A stretch of DNA of 51,424 nt from Pseudomonadota bacterium (GTDB lineage: Bacteria > Pseudomonadota > Gammaproteobacteria > Burkholderiales > Ferrovaceae). Every line of letters begins with the position of its first letter. The stretch's first letter is position 1. A program made the translations under genes and the position numbers. Below are positions 26,913 to 35,017 of the stretch, piece by piece. The stretch covers positions 1-51,424 of the forward strand of contig JAGWIJ010000007.1 of the NCBI GenBank assembly GCA_028873535.1. Reading direction: 5' to 3'. Below the pieces are notes generated by a model. That model worked only from the letters and a program-made list of their open reading frames with translations, did not search any database and was not told the DNA's origin.

Positions 26913-27695
26913 ATGCTGCACGGAAAGAACGCCATCGTGACCGGATCGACCAGCGGGATCGGGCTGGGCATCGCACGCGCGCTGGCGGCCCAAGGCGCCG
27001 GCATCCTGCTCAACGGCTTCGGCGAAGCTGCTGCGATCGAGGCACTGCGTCTGGATCTGACCCGCGAGTTCTCGGTGCCGGTCGACTACCACCCGGCCGA
27101 CATGCAACAGCCTGAGCAGATCGCCGCCATGGTCGCGCACGCCGAGTCGCGTTTCGGTTCGCTGGACATCCTGGTCAACAACGCCGGCATCCAGCACGTG
27201 GCGCCGATCGAGACCTTTCGCGGCGAGCGCTGGGAAGCGGTGATCGCGATCAACCTGTCGTCGGCCTTCTACGCCATCCAGGCGGCGCTGACCGGCATGC
27301 GCGCGCGCAACTGGGGACGCATCATCAACATCGCCTCGGCGCACGGCCTGGTGGCATCGGCGCACAAGTCCGCCTACGTGGCGGCCAAGCACGGCATCGT
27401 CGGCCTGAGCAAGGTGGTCGCGCTGGAGACCGCCGAGACCGGCATCACCTGCAATGCGATCTGTCCGGGCTGGGTGCTGACGCCGCTGGTGCAGAAGCAG
27501 ATCGACGCCATCGCGGCGCGCGAAAACATCCCCGAAGCGCAGGCCCGGCGCCGCCTGCTGGCCGAAAAGCAGCCTTCGGGCGAGTTCGTGACCCCGGAGC
27601 AGTTGGGGCAGGTCGCGGTGTTCCTTTGCAGCGAGGCCGCCAGCCAGATGCGCGGCGCCGCACTGCCGGTGGATGGCGGCTGGACCGCGCAGTAG
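26913..27695 (+). CDS. bdhA: D-3-hydroxybutyrate dehydrogenase
   Basis: A 260-residue short-chain dehydrogenase that oxidises 3-hydroxybutyrate to acetoacetate with NAD. The cofactor loop TGSTSGIGLGIA is at 10-21, with NNAGIQHVAPIE, catalytic Ser142 and YxxxK at Tyr155/Lys159. The C-terminal substrate-lid sequence (CNAICPGWVLTPLVQKQI) and VAVFLCSEAASQMRGAALPVDGGW match PHB-cycle dehydrogenases closely. GGGGGAA precedes the ATG. It uses the product of the PhaZ pathway and fits the PHB genes in this window. Confidence 0.92.
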   Translation: MLHGKNAIVTGSTSGIGLGIARALAAQGAGILLNGFGEAAAIEALRLDLTREFSVPVDYHPADMQQPEQIAAMVAHAESRFGSLDILVNNAGIQHVAPIETFRGERWEAVIAINLSSAFYAIQAALTGMRARNWGRIINIASAHGLVASAHKSAYVAAKHGIVGLSKVVALETAETGITCNAICPGWVLTPLVQKQIDAIAARENIPEAQARRRLLAEKQPSGEFVTPEQLGQVAVFLCSEAASQMRGAALPVDGGWTAQ

Positions 27696-27751
27696 CGGGC
27701 GTCCGCTGCGGCGCCAGTTGATCATTTGGCGCGTTTCCGCCATCCTCCGGG

Positions 27752-27850
27752 GTGGCGGGCCTCCCCGCATTGCAGCGCAGGAACCTGGTCAGGTCCGGAA
27801 GGAAGCAGCCATAACTGCTCACTGCAAGTGCCGGGGTCAAGGCTCGCCAC
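27752..27850 (+). ncRNA. ffs: Small signal recognition particle RNA (4.5S)
   Basis: The ends GTGGCGGGCC (27752-27761) and GGCTCGCCAC (27841-27850) pair to close a long hairpin of about 99 bases. The distal part carries the conserved Ffh-binding core GGTCCGGAAGGAAGCAGCC, with the GGAA tetraloop and asymmetric loop AGCAG opposite. Length and structure match the bacterial 4.5S class. It lies between bdhA and the pagL-like gene. Confidence 0.95.
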
Positions 27851-27881
27851 TTCGCATTCAAGAGCCTTCCGGAACGTCGTC

Positions 27882-28433
27882 ATGTCGCGCCTGCCCGTCC
27901 TGCCTGTCCTCCTGTCCACTGCCCTTCCCATCACCGCTGCGCTCGCTGCGGAAAGTGCACGCGATGGTGTCGCCATCGAGGCCGGCTCCGGCTACCACGT
28001 CGACATGGCGCGCTTGAGCCTCAACCGCGAGTGGGAGCGGAAGTGGTTCACCGACCACAGCTGGGTACTGGGCGGCTACTGGGACCTCAGCCTGGGGGCA
28101 TGGCATGCGCACAATCCGGCCGGCGGCAACCATGACGTCACCGATGTCGGCATCACGCCGGTATGGCGGGTCACCGAGCGTGAACGCTCGGCCATCGCGC
28201 CCTATGGCGAACTCGCGGTGGGTGCGCACTACATCAGCGAGCATCGCATCTACAGCGGCCGCGACATGAGCACGCACTTCCAGTTCGGCGATCACGTCGG
28301 TGCCGGGGTGAGCTTCGGCGAGCAGCATGCCTGGGACCTGGGCTTGCGCCTGCAGCACATGTCCAATGCCGGACTGAAGAATCCCAATCCGGGCATCAAC
28401 TTCTACCAGATCAGGGCCGGCTACCATTTCTGA
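27882..28433 (+). CDS. pagL: PagL-family lipid A deacylase / acyloxyacyl hydrolase-like outer-membrane protein
   Basis: A 183-residue protein with a signal peptide (to ...ALAA) and an 8-strand outer-membrane beta-barrel pattern ending YHF. The family motif LQHMSNAGLKNPNPGINFYQ holds His159 and Ser161, which correspond to the His-Ser pair of PagL. The third residue of the Pseudomonas triad, a Glu twelve positions after the Ser, is Asn173 here, so deacylase activity is likely but not certain. PagL trims the 3-O acyl chain of lipid A. The start ATG 27882 follows the SRP RNA by 31 bases. The TGA overlaps the proposed dnaX start. Confidence 0.8.
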   Translation: MSRLPVLPVLLSTALPITAALAAESARDGVAIEAGSGYHVDMARLSLNREWERKWFTDHSWVLGGYWDLSLGAWHAHNPAGGNHDVTDVGITPVWRVTERERSAIAPYGELAVGAHYISEHRIYSGRDMSTHFQFGDHVGAGVSFGEQHAWDLGLRLQHMSNAGLKNPNPGINFYQIRAGYHF

Positions 28434-30114
28434 TTCGCTCGCACTGGCGCGCAAGTGGCGCCCGCGCCGTTTCGAGGACATGCTCGGACAGGAGCATGTC
28501 GTGCGCGCGCTGTCGCACGCCCTCGAGACCGGACGCCTGCACCATGCCTACCTGTTCACCGGCACGCGCGGCGTGGGCAAGACCACGCTGGCACGCATCC
28601 TGGCCAAATGCCTGAACTGCGAGCGCGGCGTCGGACCTGCGCCCTGCGGGGAATGCAGCGCCTGCCTCGACATCGATGCCGGACGCTTCGGCGATCTGCT
28701 CGAGGTCGATGCCGCGACCAATACGCGCGTCGAGGAGATGCGCGAGTTGCTCGACAACTCGCAATACCGGCCGGTGACCGGGCGCTACAAGGTCTACATC
28801 ATCGACGAAGTGCACATGCTGTCGCGCCACGCCTTCAACGCCATGTTGAAGACTTTGGAAGAGCCGCCGGCGCACATGAAATTCATCCTGGCCACCACCG
28901 ACCCACAGAAAGTGCCGGTCACGGTGCTGTCGCGCTGCCTGCAGTTCGCGCTCAAGCCGATGACAGTGGATCAGCTGGTGACACGTCTGGACATGATCCT
29001 GCGCGCCGAGCAGGTCGATTTCGAGCCGGCGGCGCTGCGCCTGGTGGCGCGTGCCGGGCAGGGCAGCGTGCGCGACAGCCTGAGCCTGCTCGACCAGGCG
29101 ATCGCCTTCGGCGGTGGACGCATCGAGGAGGGGCAGGTGGCCGACCTGCTGGGCGTCGCCGCGCCGGACGCCGTGCTGCAGTTGGCCGAATCCCTGCTGG
29201 CGCGTTCCGGCCCCGCGCTGCTGGCCGCATTGCAGCAGCTGATTTCCGCCGGACACTCCGCCGAGGGCCTGCTGCAGGATTTCGCGCGCCTGATGCAGCA
29301 GCTTGCGGTGGTGCAGCTGGCACCCGGCGACGTGCCCGAAGGTGCAGCCGAAATTGCACGACTGGCGGCCGGCCTTGATGCCGGCAGCGTCCAGCTGTGC
29401 TGGCAGATCGCGCTGGCGGCGCGCCGCGATCTGGTGCACGCGCCCGATGAGGCAGCCGGACTTACCATGGCCTTCCTGCGCATGCTCACCTTCCTGCCGC
29501 CAGCGGGATCCGGCGGTCTGCCGGCGCCAGGGGCTGGCGGAGGTGCAGCCGGCGCCAGCAAAGCGACAGGGCGTGCTGGACCGGCTGGCGCAGGTGCGGC
29601 CGGCAGGACGGCAGGCCCGGCGGGAAGCGCGCCGGTGCCGCGACCGGTTGCCCTTGCGCCGGAAGTGCCGGCCGCCCGTGACGAGCTGCCAGCCAGCGCG
29701 TCGATGGCACTGCCGGATACCCAGCACGACTGGCTGGCTGTGGTCGATCGCCTGCCGCCTGCCGGCGTCGCGCTCGAACTGGCGCGCCATTGCGTGTGGC
29801 AGGGGCGTGAAGGCAGCCGCCTGCAGCTGCGCATGGCGCAGGCGCACAAGGCCCTGCTGACCACCCAGACACGTCTGGTCGAGCTGCTGCGCCCCTTGCT
29901 GGGCGCCGTGCAGCTCGACATCACGCTCGAAGCCCTGGACGCTGCTGCCGCGCCAGCGGGCAGCGCCGCTTCGCGCGACGATGGGCGACGCGCCGAGCGC
30001 CAGCGCGAGGCGGAAGGCACGATTGCCGCGGACCCTGTGGTGGGCGCACTGCTCGGTGAACTGGGTGGCCGTCTGGTGCCCGGTTCGGTGCGGCCGCGCG
30101 GTGAAGCCGCCTGA
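28426..30114 (+). CDS. dnaX: DNA polymerase III subunits gamma/tau, apparent ATT start
   Basis: A clamp-loader ATPase of about 562 residues. The invariant N-terminus SLALARKWRPRRFEDMLGQEHV begins upstream of the first in-frame ATG (28480). Between the preceding in-frame stop (28375) and that ATG there is no ATG, GTG or TTG. ATT at 28426 has AGGG 9 bases upstream and overlaps the pagL stop, so it is the best start; CTG at 28444 is the alternative. Walker A GTRGVGKTT is at about 46-54, the zinc module CLNCERGVGPAPCGECSAC follows, then YIIDEVHMLS and the sensor LATTDPQKVP. The middle is Ala/Gly/Pro-rich and the tau-like tail follows. No A-rich slippery site for frameshifting was seen. Confidence 0.93.
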   Translation: MSDSLALARKWRPRRFEDMLGQEHVVRALSHALETGRLHHAYLFTGTRGVGKTTLARILAKCLNCERGVGPAPCGECSACLDIDAGRFGDLLEVDAATNTRVEEMRELLDNSQYRPVTGRYKVYIIDEVHMLSRHAFNAMLKTLEEPPAHMKFILATTDPQKVPVTVLSRCLQFALKPMTVDQLVTRLDMILRAEQVDFEPAALRLVARAGQGSVRDSLSLLDQAIAFGGGRIEEGQVADLLGVAAPDAVLQLAESLLARSGPALLAALQQLISAGHSAEGLLQDFARLMQQLAVVQLAPGDVPEGAAEIARLAAGLDAGSVQLCWQIALAARRDLVHAPDEAAGLTMAFLRMLTFLPPAGSGGLPAPGAGGGAAGASKATGRAGPAGAGAAGRTAGPAGSAPVPRPVALAPEVPAARDELPASASMALPDTQHDWLAVVDRLPPAGVALELARHCVWQGREGSRLQLRMAQAHKALLTTQTRLVELLRPLLGAVQLDITLEALDAAAAPAGSAASRDDGRRAERQREAEGTIAADPVVGALLGELGGRLVPGSVRPRGEAA

Positions 30115-30189
30115 ATCCTTCACGGCGGGTAAAATGACGCCCTGTCGTTCACGCCGGCGGCCATGCGCCGCCCCAATGGAGCAAGCGAA

Positions 30190-30513
30190 ATGATGAAAGG
30201 TGGTCTGGGTGGCCTGATGAAGCAGGCCCAGCAGATGCAGGAGAACATGAAAAAGGCGCAGGAGCAGCTGGCCGAGGTCGAGGTGCAGGGCCAGGCCGGC
30301 AGCGGCATCGTCAAGGTCACCATGACCTGCGGGCACCAGGTGCGCCGCATCGAGCTGGGAGAAGGTGCGCTGGACGACCGCGAGATGCTGGAAGACCTGC
30401 TGGTGGCGGCGCTCAACGACGCCGCGCGTCAGGTGGAGACCACCACCCAGCAGAAAATGTCCGGATTCACGGCAGGGCTCAACCTGCCGCCCGGATTCAA
30501 GCTGCCCTTCTGA
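30190..30513 (+). CDS. ybaB: YbaB/EbfC nucleoid-associated protein
   Basis: A 107-residue DNA-binding protein. It begins [20 protein letters not shown], then [19 protein letters not shown], and ends [11 protein letters not shown], the full YbaB signature with the coiled helical arms. GGAG lies 8 bases upstream of ATG 30190. The order dnaX-ybaB-recR is conserved in many bacteria and points to a role in DNA maintenance or nucleoid organisation. Confidence 0.95.
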   Translation: MMKGGLGGLMKQAQQMQENMKKAQEQLAEVEVQGQAGSGIVKVTMTCGHQVRRIELGEGALDDREMLEDLLVAALNDAARQVETTTQQKMSGFTAGLNLPPGFKLPF

Positions 30514-30524
30514 GGCCGGCCGGC

Positions 30525-31121
30525 ATGGCCCAAGCGGGCAGCCTGCAGGCGCTGGTCGACGCACTGCGCTGCCTGCCCGGCGTCGGACCCAAGTCCGCGC
30601 AGCGCATGGCCTTTCATCTGCTGCAGCGCGACCGCGCCGGTGCCTCGCTGCTGGCACGTGCGTTGGCGCAGGCGCTCGAGCGCGTGCACCACTGCAGCGG
30701 CTGCAACAATTTCACTGAAGCCGAGACCTGCGAGCTGTGCGCTTCGGACCGACGCGACGCGAGCCTCTTGTGCGTGGTCGAGAGTCCGGCCGACTTGCTC
30801 ATGATCGAACAGACCCACTCCTTCCAGGGCCAGTACTACGTGCTGATGGGCCGGCTGTCCCCGCTTGACGGCGTCGGACCCGAGCAGCTGGCGCTGGACC
30901 GTCTGGTGCGGCGCGCGCTCGACGGCAAGGTGCGCGAGGTGATCCTGGCCACCAACTTCACCGTCGAAGGCGAAGCCACGGCACACTACCTGGGTGAGCT
31001 GCTGCGGCCGCGCGGGCTTGAGGTGTCGCGCATCGCGCGCGGACTGCCGGTCGGCGGCGAACTCGAATACACCGATGCCGGCACCGTGGCCCAGGCGCTG
31101 CTGGAGCGCCGCGCAACCTGA
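30525..31121 (+). CDS. recR: Recombination mediator RecR
   Basis: A 198-residue RecFOR-pathway protein that helps load RecA at gaps. An HhH motif ([19 protein letters not shown]) is followed by the zinc finger [16 protein letters not shown], then a Toprim domain ([43 protein letters not shown]) and a Walker B-like C-terminus with [14 protein letters not shown]. Length is normal. It lies 11 bases after ybaB and converges with the DUF1501 gene (10-base gap). Confidence 0.96.
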   Translation: MAQAGSLQALVDALRCLPGVGPKSAQRMAFHLLQRDRAGASLLARALAQALERVHHCSGCNNFTEAETCELCASDRRDASLLCVVESPADLLMIEQTHSFQGQYYVLMGRLSPLDGVGPEQLALDRLVRRALDGKVREVILATNFTVEGEATAHYLGELLRPRGLEVSRIARGLPVGGELEYTDAGTVAQALLERRAT

Positions 31122-31131
31122 CTGGCGGCCG

Positions 31132-32487
31132 CTAGAAGAACACCGGACCGGCGCCGCCGAAGTTGGCGAGATTGGGCAGGGCGCCCGCCAGTGCGCTGCT
31201 GCCTGCGCCCATCCATGTCCCCAGTGCCGCTGCCAGTTCGTCCCACGAGGTGGTCGGTATCAGGCGACCCTGGCCGACGTCGTCGGGACCGTTGTTGGCC
31301 AGTGCCGGCGGCGTGCCAAGGATCTGCCCACCCTGGATCGCATCGCCCATCAGGAAATGGTGGCTGCCCCAGCCGTGGTCGGTGCCGTCGCCGTTCGAGG
31401 TGAGCGTGCGTCCGAAGTCCGAGGTCGTGAAGCTCACCACGCTCGCCGCCAGACCCATCTGCGTGGTCGCGGCGTGGAATGCGCTCATGGCATTGGCCAG
31501 CGTGGCCATCAGCGCAGGATGCACGGTGCTGATGTGATCGTGGGTGTCGAAGCCGCCCAGGTTGACCATGAACACCTGTCGGCCGGCGCCGAGGCTGGCG
31601 TGGGCGTTGATGATGCGCGCCACCACGTGCAGTTGCGCGGCCAGGCCATTGTTGGCGGGAAACAGGCTGGCGAACGGCGAAGTGGTGCCGAGTGCCGCGC
31701 TCATCAGGCTCTGCGCGCTGATCGAACGGCGTGCCATCGCGCCCAGCTGGTCTTCCAGCGGGTTGCCGCTGCCGGCGGTGATCAGGCTCTGCAGCGCAGT
31801 GCCCACGGCAGTCGAACCGAATATCGATTTGCCGAGACCGCTGATGGCAGTGGCACCGTTGCTGCTCACCTGGTACTGCACGGCATTGCGACCGGTCAGG
31901 TAGAGGGCGTTGCCGGCTGCCGAGATCGCGCTGAATGCGGCCTGGCTGTTGCTGGACATCAGCAGGTCCTCGATGCGCCCGCCCCAGCCGCTGGCCTGGT
32001 CGTCGATCAGCGACTGGTTGAACTTCTGCTGATCCAGGTGCGAGAACAGCCTGGGCGGCACCGGCACGCTGCGCGCCAGGTACTGCGCGCGCGTGATGGG
32101 CGCGACCAGCGCGCCGATGTTGAGCATCACCGACAGCTGTCCGGCGTCGAACAGGGTCTTGAGCGGCGCGAGTTCCGGCGCCAGAGCGAACTGCAACCCG
32201 CCCGCCAGCGTGTTGCGTGGTGTCAGTGCCGTCGCGGCCACGCTGGTCTGCGACAGCGCGATGCTGCTGCGCAGCCCCTGGTAGCTGCCATAGCTCGCAT
32301 TGTCATAGGGCACCACGGTGTTGCCGTAGTCGTTGCCACCGCTCAGGAAGATGCACACCACCGCCTTGTAGTCGGTGGCAGCCTCCGCCGCGGCGCTGCC
32401 CAGCAGCGAGAGCGGCAATGCCATCCGGCTGGCCGCGCCCAGCGAGGTGTAGTGTCCAAGCTGGCGGAGAAAGTCGCGGCGGCTCAT
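31132..32487 (-). CDS. DUF1501 exported protein (sulfatase/alkaline-phosphatase-like fold)
   Basis: A 451-residue protein. The N-terminus MSRRDFLRQLG followed by a hydrophobic stretch to SAAAEAA looks like a twin-arginine signal. YKAVVCIFLSGGNDYGNTVVPYD, NLGGFDTHDHI and FGRTLTSNGDGTDHGWGSHHFLMG are the conserved DUF1501 metal-site motifs. The family is related to alkaline phosphatases and sulfatases, but its function is unknown. It overlaps the DUF1800 gene by 4 bases. The two families are nearly always adjacent, which suggests a joint exported system. Confidence 0.88.
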   Translation of the reverse strand: MSRRDFLRQLGHYTSLGAASRMALPLSLLGSAAAEAATDYKAVVCIFLSGGNDYGNTVVPYDNASYGSYQGLRSSIALSQTSVAATALTPRNTLAGGLQFALAPELAPLKTLFDAGQLSVMLNIGALVAPITRAQYLARSVPVPPRLFSHLDQQKFNQSLIDDQASGWGGRIEDLLMSSNSQAAFSAISAAGNALYLTGRNAVQYQVSSNGATAISGLGKSIFGSTAVGTALQSLITAGSGNPLEDQLGAMARRSISAQSLMSAALGTTSPFASLFPANNGLAAQLHVVARIINAHASLGAGRQVFMVNLGGFDTHDHISTVHPALMATLANAMSAFHAATTQMGLAASVVSFTTSDFGRTLTSNGDGTDHGWGSHHFLMGDAIQGGQILGTPPALANNGPDDVGQGRLIPTTSWDELAAALGTWMGAGSSALAGALPNLANFGGAGPVFF

Positions 32488-34169
32488 TTGATCACCTGAT
32501 AGGCAGGGGCTGCCATCACCAGCAGCACGGCAGCATGCACGCGCACCAGCAGATTGGCCGGGGTTGCCGAGGGCAGCGCTGCGACCGCGCCGGTGACGAG
32601 TGCCAGTGACGCACTGTCGAGCTGCTGGGCGGCCAGCAGCAGGTTGATGTGCGTGACCAGCGCAGTGGCATCCGCCGCCACGGCCAGCTGCTCGCCGTAG
32701 GGCGCCGTGACGTCGCCGGCGCCGCTCACGATCACGTGCTGCATCCAGTTCAGGTAGCCGGCCACGCTGGTCTCGTCCAGCAGCTGCAGCTCAGGCGCGA
32801 CCAGGCCGGCAGCCGCGAGCGTGGTACCCGGTGGCGTGTAGTCCGGCGCGAAGAAGTTGAACACCGAAGGCGAGCGCAGCGGACTCTGACCCAGGCGATA
32901 GGCCGGGTCGCTGGTATCGCCGATCGACCAGGTGCCGGCCGACGTCGCCGCGAACGTGCGACCCCACTGGGCCATCCGCAACACCGGCTCGCGCACCCGT
33001 CCGTGACCGGCAGCACCGGCGGTGCGTGCTTCGCTGTCGAACAGCACGGCCTTGAACACCGCCAGCAGGTTGCCGCGCGCACCGCTGCCGTCGTTGACGA
33101 AGCTCCGTGCAACGCGCGCGATGTAGGCTGGGCTGGGATTGCTGGTGATCAGGCGCTGGATCATCTGGCGCGCCAGGAAGGGCGGCAGGTTGGGGTGGTT
33201 GAACAGGGTGTCGAGGATGATCTCGAGTGCCTGCTCGCCGGTGGTGCCGGCCGGAACCGTGGCGCCCAGGAAGGTGTTGGCGGCGGTGTCATGGCGGCTG
33301 GCGATCTGCACCATCGGCGTATTGGTGTAGTCGGGCGTGCTGCTGCTGCCGTTGAACTCCCAGCCGGTGAATGCCGCCGCCAGACCGGTCACGTCGGCTT
33401 GGCCGTAGCTCGCGACCGGCTGGCCACCGCTCAGCACATGGCTGCCGTCCTGCTGCAGCTGGTACAGCCCGATGGTGAACAGCTGCATCACTTCGCGCGC
33501 GTAGTTTTCGTCGGGATGCCGGTTGGTGGCCGCGTCGGCCTTGACGCTGCCGCGCAGACTCAGGTACTCGCCCATGGCCGGTGACAGGGTCACCGCCTTG
33601 AGCAGGTCACGGAAATTGCCGACTGCGTGACTCGCCAGCAGGTCGAAATACGACGCGGCAGCGAATTGCGGCCAGGCCATGTTGAGCCCTGCGGCGCCGA
33701 CCACAAAGTACTCGGACCAGAACAGGGCAAGCCGCTGGCGGACCGGATTGGCTTCGCCGATCAGCGCACGCCAGGCCATCGCATCGATGCCGCTGGAGCT
33801 GTACTGGTTGGCTGCGACCGCGTAGCCCTGCGCCAGCAGCCAGCCATAGTTGCTGCTGGTCGGCGTGGCGGCGAGTGCCTGATCGAGCCAGGCCGAGTAG
33901 CCCAGGGTCTGCAGCGCAGCGATGTCGCTGCTGGTCGAGGCCAGCGAGGCCTGCTGGATGAAGCGGGCTGCCTCGGCAGCACTCGCCGGCAGATCTGTCG
34001 GGGCAACTCCGGCACTGCCGCTGCCCGAGGAGCCGCCGCCGCAGGCCGTCAGCAGCGCTGTCCCGCCCAGGGGCACCGACAGGCGTGCCAGTTGCGTTGA
34101 CGCGATACCCTCATCGTCCGCTCCTGCTGGGCTTTGAGAACAGCCGTCCAAGCGCTGGGCGTCCGTCAT
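32484..34169 (-). CDS. DUF1800 exported protein
   Basis: A protein of about 561 residues beginning MTDAQRLDGCSQSPAG. A hydrophobic stretch ends LLTACGGGSSGSGSAG, which resembles a lipobox with a Gly/Ser linker. DUF1800 motifs include NPVRQRLALFWSEYFVV, the highly conserved HPDENYAREVMQLFTIG, and VFNFFAPDYTPPG near the end. The function is unknown. The start is uncertain: in-frame ATGs at 34199 and 34241 would lengthen it by 10 or 24 residues. The first about 35 residues before the hydrophobic part are long for a signal, so the start could even be further inside. Confidence 0.82.
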   Translation of the reverse strand: MTDAQRLDGCSQSPAGADDEGIASTQLARLSVPLGGTALLTACGGGSSGSGSAGVAPTDLPASAAEAARFIQQASLASTSSDIAALQTLGYSAWLDQALAATPTSSNYGWLLAQGYAVAANQYSSSGIDAMAWRALIGEANPVRQRLALFWSEYFVVGAAGLNMAWPQFAAASYFDLLASHAVGNFRDLLKAVTLSPAMGEYLSLRGSVKADAATNRHPDENYAREVMQLFTIGLYQLQQDGSHVLSGGQPVASYGQADVTGLAAAFTGWEFNGSSSTPDYTNTPMVQIASRHDTAANTFLGATVPAGTTGEQALEIILDTLFNHPNLPPFLARQMIQRLITSNPSPAYIARVARSFVNDGSGARGNLLAVFKAVLFDSEARTAGAAGHGRVREPVLRMAQWGRTFAATSAGTWSIGDTSDPAYRLGQSPLRSPSVFNFFAPDYTPPGTTLAAAGLVAPELQLLDETSVAGYLNWMQHVIVSGAGDVTAPYGEQLAVAADATALVTHINLLLAAQQLDSASLALVTGAVAALPSATPANLLVRVHAAVLLVMAAPAYQVIK

Positions 34170-34340
34170 GGTGTCGCGCTCGGCAATGGGATGCCGCATG
34201 TTAGGCAGAGCCGCCGCCAGCGGCAAGGGAATTTTTCCCACGAGCTGACGAGGCGGTGACAGCGGCCGGAGCGCTGTGCCATACGCCCTGAAATCTCCTT
34301 GGTAATTACTCGTATCGAGGTTTAAGAAACATTTTCAACT

Positions 34341-34397
34341 AATTGTTAATGAACAATTTTGCAATGATTGACAATTGTCGAGTCGATGGGGTGTTAG
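34341..34397 (+). promoter_or_regulatory. AT-rich promoter/operator upstream of the small orphan gene
   Basis: The gap before this site (34170-34340) shows no gene. Then AATTGTT-AATG-AACAATT (34341-34358) is a perfect 7+7 dyad. ACAATTGT follows at 34371-34378. TTGACA (34368-34373) is a perfect -35 hexamer, with TGTTAG 18 bases later as a weak -10. The AT-rich island stands out in GC-rich surroundings and faces the gene at 34504. The dyad overlapping the promoter suggests repressor control. Confidence 0.5.
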
Positions 34398-34419
34398 CGT
34401 GCATTTCATCCGGGGGGAT

Positions 34420-34482
34420 AAGGCAGGTGTCATGGGGGTACCTGCCTTGTGATGGAGCGGCGGCCCGGTCCGGGCTGCCGCC
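34420..34482 (+). other. Structured 5' leader of the small orphan gene
   Basis: Two strong hairpins lie between the promoter-like site and the ATG at 34504. The first is AAGGCAGGT (34420-34428) paired with ACCTGCCTT (34440-34448), 9 pairs with an 11-base loop. The second is GGCGGCCC paired with GGG-CT-GCCGCC (34459-34482), with a 2-base bulge. They could be a regulatory RNA leader, but no known riboswitch class was recognised. Confidence 0.45.
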
Positions 34483-34503
34483 CGCACGAATGGGGAGCGG
34501 GAC

Positions 34504-34767
34504 ATGGAAAAAGTCAGAGTGGTGGGCCTTTCGGAACGTGTGGGGGATGCCGCGGACCTGTGCGTCGGTCTTGAGGTCACGCGCGACGGGGGCGAGTTCC
34601 GGGTTGCAGAGGTCTTCGAGGCGCTCCAGCAGTACCTCGACCAGCATCGCGACGAACTCCGCCGTCGCGGACCGCAGCACGTCAGGGTATCGATGGTGCG
34701 CGCGGTGTCGGAAAGCGGTCAGCAGGCCTGGCAGGCGCGTGGTCAGCGTCTGGTGCCCGCCATCTGA
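34504..34767 (+). CDS. Small hypothetical protein with its own transcription unit
   Basis: An 87-residue soluble protein ([20 protein letters not shown]..., with [22 protein letters not shown] predicted as an amphipathic helix). No family was recognised, and there is no signal peptide or membrane segment. GGGGAG lies 7 bases upstream of the ATG. The case for a real gene is the context: promoter-like AT island, structured leader, ribosome binding site and an intrinsic terminator 25 bases after the stop. It lies between the DUF1800 gene and tRNA-Pro. Confidence 0.62.
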   Translation: MEKVRVVGLSERVGDAADLCVGLEVTRDGGEFRVAEVFEALQQYLDQHRDELRRRGPQHVRVSMVRAVSESGQQAWQARGQRLVPAI

Positions 34768-34792
34768 CGAGCGCTGGGCCAGCCGGAGTGGT

Positions 34793-34839
34793 GCAAATGC
34801 CCGGAGCAGGGCGGCTGCCCGCGCTCCGGGTTTGCTTTT
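34793..34839 (+). terminator. Intrinsic terminator after the small orphan gene
   Basis: GCAAA and CCCGGAGC (34793-34807, with a TG bulge) pair with GCTCCGGG and TTTGC (34823-34835), enclosing an inner GGGC...GCCC stem, followed by TTTT. It is a 13-pair, strong terminator oriented with the orphan gene and upstream of tRNA-Pro. Confidence 0.75.
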
Positions 34840-34871
34840 GCAGGGCGCCGCCCGGATAATCGCCGCCACGT

Positions 34872-34951
<80 letters not shown>

Positions 34952-35017
34952 CGATCTGCGGCCAGACCCCAATGAGATGGGCTCCGGCCGCTGCCGCCGC
35001 GTGCGACCGTGCCCGGC

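Noticed and set aside
28426-30114. Programmed frameshift producing gamma and tau from dnaX
   Set aside because: No A-rich slippery heptamer such as A-AAA-AAG was found in the gene.
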